A DNA stretch of 64,000 nucleotides from Lolium rigidum (Eukaryota > Streptophyta > Magnoliopsida > Poales > Poaceae): contig NC_061514.1 in NCBI RefSeq assembly GCF_022539505.1, forward strand, positions 36,051,769 to 36,115,768. The letters are read 5' to 3'. The notes beneath the pieces were generated by a model, which saw only the letters and a program-made list of their open reading frames with translations, ran no database searches and had not been told where the DNA came from. The translations under genes and the position numbers were made by a program. How positions within the stretch are numbered: the stretch's first letter is position 1; each line of letters begins with the position of its first letter. Below, piece after piece: positions 12,362 through 22,924 of the stretch.

Positions 12362-12445
12362 TTTCCCTGGATTTATTCCAGGTTTTCTCTTTCAATCCCA
12401 CAATTTCCCTGGATTTATTCCAGGTTTGCTCTTTCAATCCCACAT
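12362..12445. repeat. 42-bp tandem duplication
   Basis: Two head-to-tail copies of a 42-bp unit begin TTTCCCTGGATTTATTCCAG at 12362 and 12404. They differ at only a few positions, so the duplication is fairly recent. No coding role is seen. Confidence 0.85.
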
Positions 12446-12639
12446 TAGCGCCGAACACACAAGCAAATGTGCCATGTCTGTCCTGGTGGTCTTCATCTCT
12501 TTTAGTTTTTCGTTGATGTGCGCTGTGTCAAATTGGAGAACTTGGTCAGTTTTTTTCTTGTGCATCAGTGGACTAAACTGTATTTTATCTTCTTGACTCT
12601 TGATCCTGTAGTTAAAAGGAATTGATTTATTTTGGTTTG

Positions 12640-13301
12640 GACGGTTCGTGCAGCGTCGCAGCTCGAGAGCGAGCGGTGGTATGTCGGGGCGGCGGCCCCG
12701 GAAGGTGGTGGTCTTGGTGGATGCGCAGGGCGCGACGGAGCAGCGGTATGTCGGAGCGGCGGCTCCGAATATTCGTCATCTTCGAGGGTGCTTGACCTTG
12801 GGTCGCTTGGGCGATAAGGTGACTCTCGGCGGTGGGCTTGGGCGGCAACGACAATGGCGTTGGGCATGGTTTGGTTGCTGCAAGACCGTGTTAGTCGGCT
12901 CCGTCCCGACGTGTCCGAATGTCTTCAGGTTGGCCTCCTCTTGCTGTGAAGTCGAAGCTGCCTTTGGGTGGTGTACGATGACCTTCGAGGGGCGGTTCGA
13001 CGGTGAAGGTCCTTTTCGGCGCAGGTCTTGTGCATCTCCTCTCCGCGGCTCGTCGTCAGAATCGGAGCTACCGGCCTTTTCTTGGGGAGCCATCTGTTTG
13101 GCATAGGCCAACTCGAGCTTCGCGTTTGTGTAGCTTATGTGGGTAGCCAGGGTGGCTCGGTGTGCCTTCGTGGCGTCGTGTGGGTGAGTGTGGGCTTGGC
13201 CCTATCTTTGTAGGTTTTTGCCCGGTTTTTTCCTAAAAACCGAACACCTTCTGCTTAATTAATAGATGAGGCAAAGCTTTTGCCTCCGTTTCAAAAAAAA
13301 A
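12640..13301 (+). mobile_element. LINE-type retroposon 3' end with poly(A)
   Basis: The segment ends AGATGAGGCAAAGCTTTTGC followed by CTCCGTTTC and nine A (13293-13301). This is the usual tail of plant L1-type LINEs (GGCAAAGCTTTTGCC then poly(A)). The upstream GC-rich stretch, with two YGTCGGxGCGGCGGC-type repeats near 12680 and 12748, has no reverse transcriptase, so it is a 5'-truncated or non-autonomous copy. The 5' border is approximate. Confidence 0.6.
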
Positions 13302-13454
13302 GTGGCCGTTGGGATTTACCACGAAAGCATCACTTATTCTTCAACTACTGGCTACCTCGAGGGCACGGCATTGAAGAGTGAATTGGGTGGCATAGGGTGA
13401 CTGTTCCTTTGTAAGCAGTGGCTGCTCACCTTTATTTATGAAGAAATTGAAATT

Positions 13455-14874
13455 TTTTTTTTTGGAGCAACCGGCGGGAGCTCTGCCTTTTCATTAAGAA
13501 GAGGGAAAATGACCAGTTTATAAGGAAAACTGGCCGAAAACCGATACAAACACGACACCGACGTGTCCGGTTTATGAGGAAAACCAGACAAGAAAAACCA
13601 ACACGGCGCAGTTTTTCAGAAAAAACCAGCGAAAACCACACATGGCCACACAACCTAGCCGAACTAGGTATGGAGAGCCACCGGAAGACACCAGCACGAC
13701 GACAATGGCGAGCACCGCGGCTGCCCGGTCCACGTCCCTGGAGAGGAAGTCAGAGCCGAAGGAAACGGCTAGGCCAAACCAGCATCATGGGGAGAGGCAG
13801 GTCGCGAGAAGCAAGCCAACGGCACTCGCGCACCGACGGAACCCGAGGACGTCGACCCAACCAGTAGGCCAAGCAACTCAACGAGTCTCCCAACCATCCG
13901 AAAAATGACGCCTCTAGGGAGGTCACGACGCCCAAAAAACGCCGCCGTCATCCAATCCGGCAGGCCAGATTTCAGTTTTCACCCCGGAATGGTGTGTGAG
14001 GGGTGTCGAGACTCCACAACAACGCCTCCAAGGAGGAAGAACGACGCCCACGAGCGCTGCCGTTGCCGGCACCGACCAAGTCGGGCAAGACTTTCGTCTG
14101 GAGACCCACAACCATCGCCTCCAGACTATAAACGAGCGCGAGCCACCGGCAAGAGGGACGCCGCCCACGCCCAAGGAAGCATGCCCTGCCGCCCACGCAG
14201 CCAGGACCATGCCAGCAGCACCACCTTGAATCCCGGAGCCGCCGCTCCGGCCTCCACGCGCGATAGGCCAGCACCTCTCTCCAACCAACCGCCGTCTGCG
14301 TGACGCCGAAACCGGCGCCTCACCCACCAGATGCTGCGCCGCCGCGCCGCCGTCCTTGCGCCGTGGCACACCTCCGCCACGAGCCTGCAGGTGCCAGACC
14401 TGCCACCCACGGTGGCCCTCCGCAGCGAAACCAGCAGCCTCCACGCGACCTCCGCGCCGAGGAGAAGCTAGCCGCCCAAACCCCGCCGCCACCGCGTCCC
14501 CGGGGCCGCCGCCCCGGCCTGCGAGCGGCCGGCGAGCTCCAACCCCGAGGGCCCGCCCAGACCCAGATCGAGCCCGGCAGCACCACCTCCGCTCGCCGAC
14601 GCCGAAGCTCCACCGCCGACGCTAACCACCGCCGTCCGGCCACCGCGCGAGGCGGAGCAGACAGAAGCGGGGCGCCGACCCACACCACGTTCACCGCAGC
14701 TCTCCCCCGGTCACCTTCGGCGGCGGGGGCCGCCGCCACCGCGGCGAGGCCAGCGGCAGCGGCGGGGGCGAGGAGGATGCCTGGGGTGCCGGCGGCGGCG
14801 CGGATGCGGCTCCCCCGAGTCGCCCGCTGCGGGCGACGCGAGGGCTTTTTTTTCGAAAGCCAAGCTAATTTTAT
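13455..14874 (-). mobile_element. Retroposon (LINE-derived), 1.42 kb, with 13-bp TSD
   Basis: A poly(T) run at 13453-13463 is the poly(A) tail of a minus-strand element; next to it lies the LINE-like tail motif (minus strand) AATGAAAAGGCAGAGCTCC. The 13-mer AGAAATTGAAATT occurs exactly at both borders (13442-13454 and 14875-14887), a target duplication of LINE length. The body (13.64-14.85 kb) is very GC-rich with open frames on both strands, as in a LINE 5' leader, and no reverse transcriptase is seen. A hairpin GTCGCCCGC/GCGGGCGAC lies near the 5' end at about 14819-14836. It is therefore an internally deleted, non-autonomous copy. Confidence 0.72.
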
Positions 14875-14887
14875 AGAAATTGAAATT

Positions 14888-16366
14888 GAATTTTTAGCAT
14901 ATTTATTTTGCTGTTTTTACATGCTTTAGGTTGTTCAGACTTCAGATAAAAAGTAACTGCTTATTTGAAACCACAAGCTTGCTTTCCACCTTCCCCATGA
15001 CAAACAAACTGATGACTTGATATGAGAAGAGTGGACATTACTTGGTTGGCTCTAAATCCTGAGCTTTTCTGCAATATATGGCAGGCCACATCGAAAATTA
15101 TGGCAGGCCACATCGAACAGGCAGTGAATTTTTACAGTAAATCTAGAGCTTTTTTTTTTCAACCTATGGCAGACCTTTTATTTGCAGTGGAGAGATGTGA
15201 AGGTGAAACGGAGGAGGACGCACCTTGAGGCGGATTCCCAGCAGAGTGCGGCGATCATCGAGGGCCACTGAACATTAGTTGTTATCAGTGGAAGTTCTTT
15301 TTAATGCTTTATCTTTAAAGGGTAACTATATAAATTCAACTGCATGTGTGTTGTTCTTTTCAACTAAGATACACCTAAGAGTTCCTCTGAGTAGTAGGAT
15401 GCCTGATTAGTTCGTCAAGTGATCTTTCCATATCAAGACAAGTGTTATTCTAGAGATAATGCATATATATGCTGAAGATAAAACTTTTGATACTTAAGGA
15501 TGCACTGTATTGTATTTTGCACTAAAATTCAGTTTGGAAGATTCTCTAGACAGTTGATGAAGCATGTTTAATTCACATGTGGTGTCGGAAACTAATGTGT
15601 GTTGAAAAATAATTATTCTAAATATTAATATAAATGGGAATGTATCTTCAATAGCTATTTTTCCTGTTAAAATCTAGGTGAGAGAGCAACCGGAGGAGAC
15701 ACATCATCTCTTTGTATCATTCATTTCAGCTCTACATGCAATAGGATGTTGCCCTGGGTAATGAAGTTTTTTCCCCATTATCTACATGCAAGAGCAGAAC
15801 TAGAGCTACAATCATGCCAGAGTTATATTTCTGCAGGGCACCGGACACTGAGCAGAAGAACTCTACACGCTCGATGATGTGCTCTCAGCAATTAATTTAT
15901 TCGATCAGTTATATGCTATGCTTCCATGGGATTCCGATTTGATGCACACATCAAAATCATGTGGGTAAGTTGGTCGAAAATACATAGGCTCTCCAAAAAT
16001 ACTTCTATTTCTAGATGGTGCTTCATATTAAGAAGTCATTTGAATAAAGAGATGTAGCTCTAACATATTCCCCTGTTTGTGGGCTTAAAAGAAATACATA
16101 GGGTACGCTAGATGTTCTTTCATTCATATATGGTTTGTGTTTTACATTTTTCGGTGAAATTCTTTGTGTACACACTTTGTCACTGCATAGTCGTCCTATA
16201 TTTTTCTAATGTGATTCCTTATTTCTTTATAAACAAAAAATTAGGTTGAATTTATATGCAGCAGAAGTGTTTTTTCTGATACACCGAATCCATGTGTCTT
16301 GCTTTCTCACCTCTTTTTATATTCTCAAATATTTTCATCCCTACATCATAGTTTTTTCCCCATAGA
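14888..16366. other. Helitron interior, no clear gene
   Basis: The sequence is AT-rich. A GGCAGGCCACATCGAA repeat (about 15080 and 15101) forms a 20-bp tandem duplication. Splice-like borders (TTTCTGCAG/GGCACC at about 15838; CTAG/GTGAGA at about 15679) hint at captured exons, but the frames are too short to call. Confidence 0.3.
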
Positions 16367-16461
16367 ATGCCTCCTAAACTAGCTGACTATCTTTATGAGT
16401 TCTTTGGAATACCATATGAACAACCAGTAGAAGCATATCTCTATGACGTACATTTAGTTAT
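16367..16461 (+). pseudogene. Isolated exon of an unrecognised gene
   Basis: A 95-bp block is bounded by a good acceptor (TTTTTTCCCCATAG/AATG) and a good donor (TTAGTTAT/GTGAGT). One frame is open throughout and reads MPPKLADYLYEFFGIPYEQP then VEAYLYDVHLVM, with the acidic/aromatic mix of real coding sequence. I do not recognise the family. It lies inside the Helitron candidate ending at 18172, so a captured gene fragment is the simplest reading. Neighbouring exons could not be joined to it. Confidence 0.4.
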
Positions 16462-16589
16462 GTGAGTTTTCTTTCCTTTTCCTACTTACAGTGTTATGCA
16501 AAAAAAATTGGCCAAGATATTGCTAAGACCTTAGTTATGTAGGACATGTGGTTATAATTTTCCTTGACCTGAGTTAGCTTTCTACTCGG

Positions 16590-17309
16590 ATGTTAATGCC
16601 GTTTTGTAATAACAGACTGGAAAAACAATGCGTGATTTCTAAACATATGGAACACAACTATACTTTAATCTACTCTGATGTTGATGAATGGAATTATATT
16701 TTGGGTAGCAACTATTCTTCTAGAAAATATTATAAATATTACTTCAGAAATAGCGACCCACTTGCACCTTTTATATGGATTTGGAAGTCTATGTTTTGGC
16801 CTAAACTTAAGGTATTTATATGGTTATTCTTCTCCGATAGATAAAACACCGGAAACATGCTTAAAAGGAGGCACTATATAACATTGGAAATAATTTTTCA
16901 TGCCCATTGTACAATTCTGGTGAAGAGGCGTGGAACTCCTATTCTTCATTGCTCCTTTGCTACTTACTATTGGAACATATTGCATATAAACTGGAATCTT
17001 CAGGTCAACTGATTTGAGCTATTACTGAAGCAAAGAATTCTATTCAAGGAGAGCTTTTATGCGATTTTTTTAATTGCACTATGGGGTATCTGGAAAGAAA
17101 GGAATAATTATATCTTCAAGGGTGTAAGTCCTACCGGGGCTGTTTGGAGAGCTAGAGTGGCAGCTGATCTGCACCTTCTTAGATACAAAGTCTCTCATGA
17201 CTTCACTTTTTTATACTTTCTGCTGCAGATACCATCTGACCTTTGTAATCCTGGGATCCCAGAGGATGTTACACCCAATGATGTAAATAGGAAATACTTT
17301 TGTAAATAA
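16590..17309 (+). pseudogene. LINE ORF2 C-terminal fragment (zf-RVT region)
   Basis: The first frame (16590-16844) ends with FIWIWKSMFWPKLKVFIWLF, matching the W-K-x-P-K-x-K-x-F-x-W start of the zf-RVT zinc-binding region that follows plant LINE reverse transcriptases. After a frame change near 16850, a second frame has a C-P-x-Y remnant, HCSFATYYWN, then ALWGIWKERNNYIFKG, the usual W-x-I-W-x-x-R-N-x-x-I-F signature, ending at a TAA at 17307. In intact elements ORF2 supplies endonuclease and reverse transcriptase for target-primed insertion. Here only the tail remains, with frameshifts and at least one internal stop. A short 3' untranslated region follows to about 17357. Confidence 0.75.
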
Positions 17310-17689
17310 ATATATATACCACAGTAGTAGCCTCTCCTATTATTTCGCTGTCAAAACAAAATCTACTCTGCTTTTTCTACTATTTTTCTATACCATCAGT
17401 TTTAACCTCCTCTTTTATTTAGTCTGGCCATCTGGAAGGATTCTGAGTTAGCACATCCTAGCATCTTATTCTTTTTTCACACCATTTCATATTTTCATTG
17501 GATGCAGGCTGCGATGATCTCAAAGTTCATGCTGGTCTAGCAATATTGAATGGATATGAACATTTATTATTGTAAGAGCATATTCAATGGTTTTCCACTG
17601 TTCTTAGTTTCAAAGAAGAAGTCCATAACTGGTCTAATGTTGGGAGCTCCAGTGAGGAACAAAGGGAGCCCTCAACACTGTAAGGAGCA

Positions 17690-17760
17690 TACGTTCCATC
17701 CATCAATTTCCTGGACAAATACATGGACAGCGTCATCCTCGCTTCAGGTGAGAGCACGAG
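17690..17760 (+). other. Coding-like fragment with splice donor
   Basis: A plus-strand frame reads GAYVPSINFLDKYMDSVILA, then S, and meets a GT donor (CTTCAG/GTGAGAGC). The family is not recognised. It may be another captured exon of the Helitron candidate, but an open frame on the opposite strand weakens the call. Confidence 0.25.
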
Positions 17761-18172
17761 GTGCAAAAATGACTGCACTTCCCCCCCTAGCGCAGTAGTC
17801 TTTTATGTTGAACTTCCTGCACATGTGCCTTGCTCTGGTTTAAAATTAAGAACCAGCGGTTCAGTGTATTCCGTTCCTGTCATCGGATCTCATAACAGTC
17901 TCAATATCATGGTCTTTTCCACGCTTGACCATACTTGCGCTTAGCATATTCTCTGATCTCATTGCGAATTCCCCCCATAGATACAAGATAGCACACAATA
18001 TTCGTCATTCTTTGACTAGCCTAGCCGTTTAGTTGATCCAGTTCATTCTACATATTATATATTTTTACAAAATATATGGTACAATCTACATGATGTATCC
18101 ATTTTATTAATATCTCATCTACTTTTTCATCACATACTTGCGCGGCGTGCCGCCGCGCCAATCATTTGCTAG

Positions 18173-18678
18173 TACTACTATCCTAGAACAGGGTGGCATA
18201 TATACGAAAGAATTCACGTTGTGGCAAGAAAATATATGAAAGACTTCGAAAATGAATTGATTAATATACCGTTTATACCTGTATGAACAAATGTATGAAA
18301 GTAATAAATTGTAATATGTAAAACTTAAATTAATCTCTCAAATTCTAGGAAATTATAGTAGAATTTGTACTTCAATAGTAGGACCCTAAGATAGATGTAC
18401 ACAAGGTTTCGGTGGACACACTGTCCACAACACATACTACCAAATTAGCCGAATTCTCCAAAGTGGCATGGAAGAACAAAAAAAGTGGAGCAATAAGAAC
18501 CCCTAACTTAGTGAATTGATAAACAAGAAAATTGAATCCATGCAAGAACTTTGAGACCCAGACCGAGCTAATATGCCTTCTTTCATGATGGCACCATCTA
18601 AGCCATAAATTTATTTCCAGGATAATTGTGACATAGTAAAGAAAATGGTCATCTCTCTAAGAAAAATAAAGATGACGC
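18173..18678. other. Non-coding flank between Helitron and Gypsy element
   Basis: This is AT-rich sequence with no ORF. It is the left part of the site into which the Gypsy element inserted; the same DNA resumes at 27974 after the duplicated GACGC. Confidence 0.5.
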
Positions 18679-19282
18679 TGTTGGCGTCAGAAACCCACCG
18701 GCGGGCAGCGACTGGCAACACAGTAGAGCCGGGAACAACTAGGGCTGTGGCTGGCCCCAGTCCCTCAGAGCGACGGCCCGCAAAGCCTCCTGGTCACACG
18801 TCCGATGCTATCGCAAGGGCGTGCCACCTGACCTATACCTGGTCAGGAAGGTGTTGGATGATGCCTCGCTTAGTTTCCTGCATGGCATACACGTAAACAT
18901 TAAATACGAGCCTCGATCGGCTCTCAGGTTATCCTGTGAATCGGCTTAGAGAGCCGATCCACCCATGATTCGTACAGGGTGTTCGAATATATGGTGGTCC
19001 TGCTTGATCAAGATAAAGCTAATGAGATCTACGACGATTTAGGGTTTTCACCGCATAATCGGATCATCCTACTCACGATTGGGCCTCGCACTCGCGTACG
19101 GTGACCGTAAGCCGATCCTAGACAAGGCCTAAAAACCAACACAAGGTTGATCCCCGGAACATCCTGTCTAGGGCTAGCAAACTCCACCCTACACGCCGCT
19201 GGATCCTCCAACCCTTTGTAGGGCCTAACTATTGCGGATGTTAAACTAATCCTTGATGAACAAGGAGCAACCGTAGCGGGGT

Positions 19283-19317
19283 GCCGCCCCTACACCTAAG
19301 ACAGGTGTAAGGGCGGC
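19283..19317. repeat. LTR hairpin 1 (also 27443-27477, 40529-40563)
   Basis: GCCGCCCCTACACCT and AGGTGTAAGGGCGGC pair as a 15-bp stem with one mismatch around a 5-nt loop. The structure is kept in all three LTR copies of this family in the window. Confidence 0.8.
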
Positions 19318-19455
19318 TAGATGTATAAGGGTTGCACTACGACAGCATATGATACGAAGAACAATGCTAACCCTAACACATCTAAGATAACTACGTTGCT
19401 CGCCATCAAAAAGGCTTCAGCACGAGAAGCGCATGAACAACATGGGTAGGCTTGT

Positions 19456-19488
19456 GCTGCCTAGATCGCAAGATGCGATCTAGGCAGC
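19456..19488. repeat. LTR hairpin 2 (also 27616-27648, 40705-40737)
   Basis: GCTGCCTAGATCGCA and TGCGATCTAGGCAGC form a perfect 15-bp stem with a 3-nt loop AGA. It is identical in all three LTR copies although their flanks have diverged. Confidence 0.85.
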
Positions 19489-19812
19489 ATGGTGCTTACC
19501 GGAGAAACCCTCGAGACGAAGGAGTTGGCGATGCGCCGAGATTTGTTTGTGTTGAACGTTGGTTGTTGTTTATTCCATAAACCCTAGATACATATTTATA
19601 GTCCAGGGGACTTTCTAACTCAAGCGTGCACCTAACCGTGCACGGGTAAAACTCTAGCTCCTAATCGACACGTAACCTAATATGTTACGTATACAAGGGC
19701 AAACTAGCCCAAACTTTGCATGTAAGGCCGATTCACGTATTTCTTCTATATATATCTTCAAGTCCATCTTGATCGCGGCCCACCTCTGACTCGGTCAAAT
19801 TCTGGTGATAAC

Positions 19813-22037
19813 TGTAGGATAACGTTGCATAGAAAACAAAAAATTTTCCTACCGCGAACACGCAATCCAAGCCAAGATGCAATCTACCTACTATACAAAA
19901 AATTTGGTTTGCATATTTTACGTGGTTTAGGGTTTTCGATATAGATCTAATCTACCTACGAACATGAACCACAACGTTGATACTAATGTTGTCAATAGAA
20001 GAGTAAATTGAATCTTTACTATAGTAGGAGAGACAGACACCCGCAAAGCCTCTTATGCAATACACGTTGCATGTCGAACGAGGAACAAGTCTCATGAACG
20101 CGGTCATGTAAAGTTAGTCCGAGCCGCTTCATCCCACTATGCCATAAAGATGCAAAGTACTCAACTAAAGATAACAAGAGCATCAACGCCCACAAAATCA
20201 TTGTGTTCTACTCGTGCAACCATCTATGCATAGACACGGCTCGATACCACCGTAGGATAACGTTGCATAGAAAACAAAAAATTTCCTACCGCGAACACGC
20301 AATCCAAGCCAAGATGCAATCTAGAAGACGGTAGCAACGAGGGGGTATCGAGTCTCACCCTTGAAGAGATTCCAAAGCCTACAAGATGAGGCTCTTGTTG
20401 CTGCGGTAGACGTTCACTTGCCGCTTGCAAAAGCGCGTAGAAGATCTTGATCACGATCGGTTCCGGCGCCACGAACGGGCAGCACCTCCGTACTCGGTCA
20501 CACGTTCGGTTGTTGATGAAGACGACGTCCACCTCCCCGTTCCAGCGGGCAGCGGAAGTAGTAGCTCCTCTTGAATCCGACAAGCACGACGGCGTGGTGT
20601 CGGTGGTGGTGGAGAAGTCCGGCGGAGCTTCGCTAAGCGTGCGGGAAGTGGAGGAGCGGGGCGGCTAGGGTTTGGGGAGAGGGGGGCGCCGGCCACTATG
20701 GGGTGCGGCCACCTTGGTGGTGTTTAAGGTGCCCGGCCCCCTCCCCCTTGACCCTCATTATATAGGTGGAACCCCAAGAGTTGGTGTCCAAGTCTTCGAA
20801 TAAGACCCGAACCAAAAAGCTTCCAAAGGGAGGGGAAACCTAGCCAAGCTAGGACTCCCACCAAAGGTGGGAGTTCCACCTCCCATATGGGGGTGGCCGG
20901 CCCCCTAAGGGGGAGTCCACTTGGGACTCCTCCCCCACTAGGGTTGGCCGGCCATGGAGGTGGAGTCCCATGTGGACTCCACCTTCCTTGGTGGTTTCTT
21001 CCGGACTTTTCTAGAACCTTCTAGAACCTTCCATAGAACCTTCCGCGACATTTTAATTCACATAAAATGACATCCTATATATGAATCTTATTCTCCGACC
21101 ATTCCGGAACTCCTCGTGATGTCCGGATCTCATCCGGGACTCCGAACAAATATTCGAACTCCATTCCATATTCAAGTACTACCATTTCAACATCCAACTT
21201 TAAGTGTGTCACCCTACGGTTCGTGAACTATGCGGACATGGTTGAGTACTCACTCCGACCAATAACCAATAGCGGGATCTGGAGATCCATAATGGCTCCC
21301 ACATATTCAACGATGACTTTAGTGATCGAATGAACCATTCACATACAATACCAATTCCCTTTGTCTCGCGATATTTTACTTGTCCGAGGTTTGATCTTCG
21401 GTATCATACTATACCTTGTTCAACCTCGTCTCCTGACAAGTACTCTTTACTCGTACCGTGGTATGTGGTCTCTTATGAACTTATTCATATGCTTGCAAGA
21501 CATTAGACGACATTCCACCGAGAGGGCCCGGAGTATATCTATCCGTCATCGGGATGGACAAATCCCACTCGTTGATCCATATGCCTCAACTCATACTTTC
21601 CGGATACTTAATCCCACCTTTATAACCACCCATTTACGCAAGTGGCGTTTGATGTAATCAAAGTACCTTTCCGGTATAAGTGATTTACATGATCTCATGG
21701 TCATAAGGACTAGGCAACTATGTATCGAAAGCTTATAGCAAAATAACTTAATGACGAGATCTTATGCTACGCTTAATATGGGTGTATCCATTACATCATT
21801 CATACAATGATATAACCTTGTTATTAATAACATCCAATGTTCATGATTATGAAACTAATCATCCATTAATCAACAAGCTAGTTAAGAGGCATACTAGGGA
21901 CTCTTTGTTGTTTACATATCACACATGTATCAATGTTTCGGTTAATACAATTATAGCATGGTATATAAACATTTATCATAAACATAAAGATATATAATAA
22001 CCACTTTTATTATTGCCTCTTGGGCATATCTCCAACA
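19813..22037 (-). mobile_element. BARE/Angela-type Copia derivative, internally deleted
   Basis: The plus-strand sequence starts TGTAGGATAACGTTGCATAG and ends GGGCATATCTCCAACA, the reverse of the well-known BARE-1/WIS/Angela LTR (TGTTGGAGATATGCCC ... TATCCTACA). The target duplication is ATAAC at 19808-19812 and 22038-22042. A full LTR (20251-22037, 1787 bp) is followed on the minus strand by a tRNA-Met-type primer site (GTGGTATCGAGCC, 20238-20250), about 345 bp of interior, then only the last 79 bp of the second LTR (19813-19891). Gag and pol are absent. It sits exactly in the last bases of the Gypsy A 3' LTR. Confidence 0.88.
20238..20250 (-). other. Copia primer-binding site (tRNA-Met type)
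   Basis: On the minus strand TGGTATCGAGCC directly follows the LTR end. It matches the usual TGGTATCAGAGC initiator tRNA-Met site apart from a one-base deletion. Confidence 0.7.
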
Positions 22038-22324
22038 ATAACACATGCCCCCCTGGTTTTGGAAATGACATTTCCAAAATCATTATGCTTTTCTTTCGTC
22101 GGGTCATGTCGTGGCAGAGCAGAAACCGCCGCAGAATCCTTCATCATGATGCCTTGCCCCTTCCACTTCTCCACGTGGCCGCAAAATTTTCCTGTTGGGC
22201 ATCATCTCCTCGGAAACTGCTGTGGCATTGAATCTCCCTCATATCCCTTTTATTTAACCGTTCTAAACAGCTCGCTCCTCCTTCGTCCTCCTCACATTAG
22301 CACCAAAAACCCTCCTGTGCCACC

Positions 22325-22778
22325 ATGTCTTCTTCCTCCTCCTCCTCCTCCGAGCTTTCCTACGGGTCCTCCTCCTCCCGCGAGACGCCGCCGGACATCC
22401 GTGCCCCAGAAGAATGGGACGAGGAAAGCCACGCCTCCTCCATCCGGTCCGAGGACGACAAGTCCTTGACCAGCGGGGATGAAGATCTTCGGTTCCTCGC
22501 CGACGGGGAACTCGGAGACGGAAAGCGAGGACGACCGGTTCCCCCGGGACGGCTGCCCCACCTCTCGAAGAAGAGGAAGAGGAAGACGACGACGACGACT
22601 CCCTCGAGGGCTACCCGCCGGCGAAACGCCTCCGCATGTGGTGGGACGACGACAGCAGCGACGATGAAGACGGGGATGAAGCTCCCGTAGAGGGCTACGG
22701 GAGTAGCGACGAAGAGCCCATCGGCAGCAGTGCCGATGAGAGTTCCGAGGATGACGACGAGGGCAGCGATGGCCCGTA
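22325..22778 (+). pseudogene. Antisense acidic ORF (aORF) of Gypsy A
   Basis: The ORF runs opposite to gag, between the coding part and the 3' LTR. It starts GCCACCATGTCTTCTTCC after a promoter-like leader (TTTTATTTAACC at about 22248, CT-rich start region). The N-terminus is Ser-rich (MSSSSSSSSEL), the middle and end are Asp/Glu/Ser-rich, and it ends DDDEGSDGP followed by TAG at 22776. The acidic frame changes at about 22490-22530 and again at about 22565, so no single frame spans it. The homologous ORF at 41328-41829 shares start, end and composition. Antisense ORFs at this position are known from Tat-lineage Gypsy elements; their function is not established. Confidence 0.6.
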
Positions 22779-22924
22779 GATTAGGATCTACTAGTATAGG
22801 CCTAGCAGTAGTAGATTGGTCAATAGACCCTTCTTTTGTTCTTCCTTCTTTGAGCAATCGGCTCTTCCTTTGTAAGAAATCCTGTTTATTAATGAAGAAA
22901 TTTCCCCAATTTGATCTTGCCGAT

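Larger units (their letters stand above)
9543..18172 (+). mobile_element. Helitron candidate, 8.6 kb, with nested insertions
   Basis: The proposed 5' end is TCTACTAAAAGCAAG at 9543, next to host A, in keeping with grass Helitron starts. The 3' end is strong: GCGCGGCG-TGC-CGCCGCGC (8-bp perfect stem, 18140-18158), a 10-nt spacer, CTAG (18169-18172) and host T. No Rep/helicase ORF is visible, so it would be non-autonomous. It contains a GC-rich segment (10.9-12.3 kb), LINE-type retroposons (12.6-14.9 kb), a spliced exon (16367-16461), a LINE reverse-transcriptase tail and another coding-like stretch (about 17690-17760). The 3' end is secure; pairing it with the 5' end at 9543 is inference. Confidence 0.5.
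18679..19812 (-). repeat. Gypsy A 3' LTR
   Basis: This is the direct repeat partner of 26811-27973. It lacks 28 bp (ACGGATCGGATC... in the right copy) before GTGCCGCCCC. Its terminal A is separated by the Copia insertion and lies at 22043. Confidence 0.88.

Noticed and set aside
13905..14929. Large Pro/Arg/Ala-rich ORFs on both strands (up to 209 aa)
   Set aside because: They lie in the GC-rich body of a retroposon with a defined target duplication and show no conserved motif.
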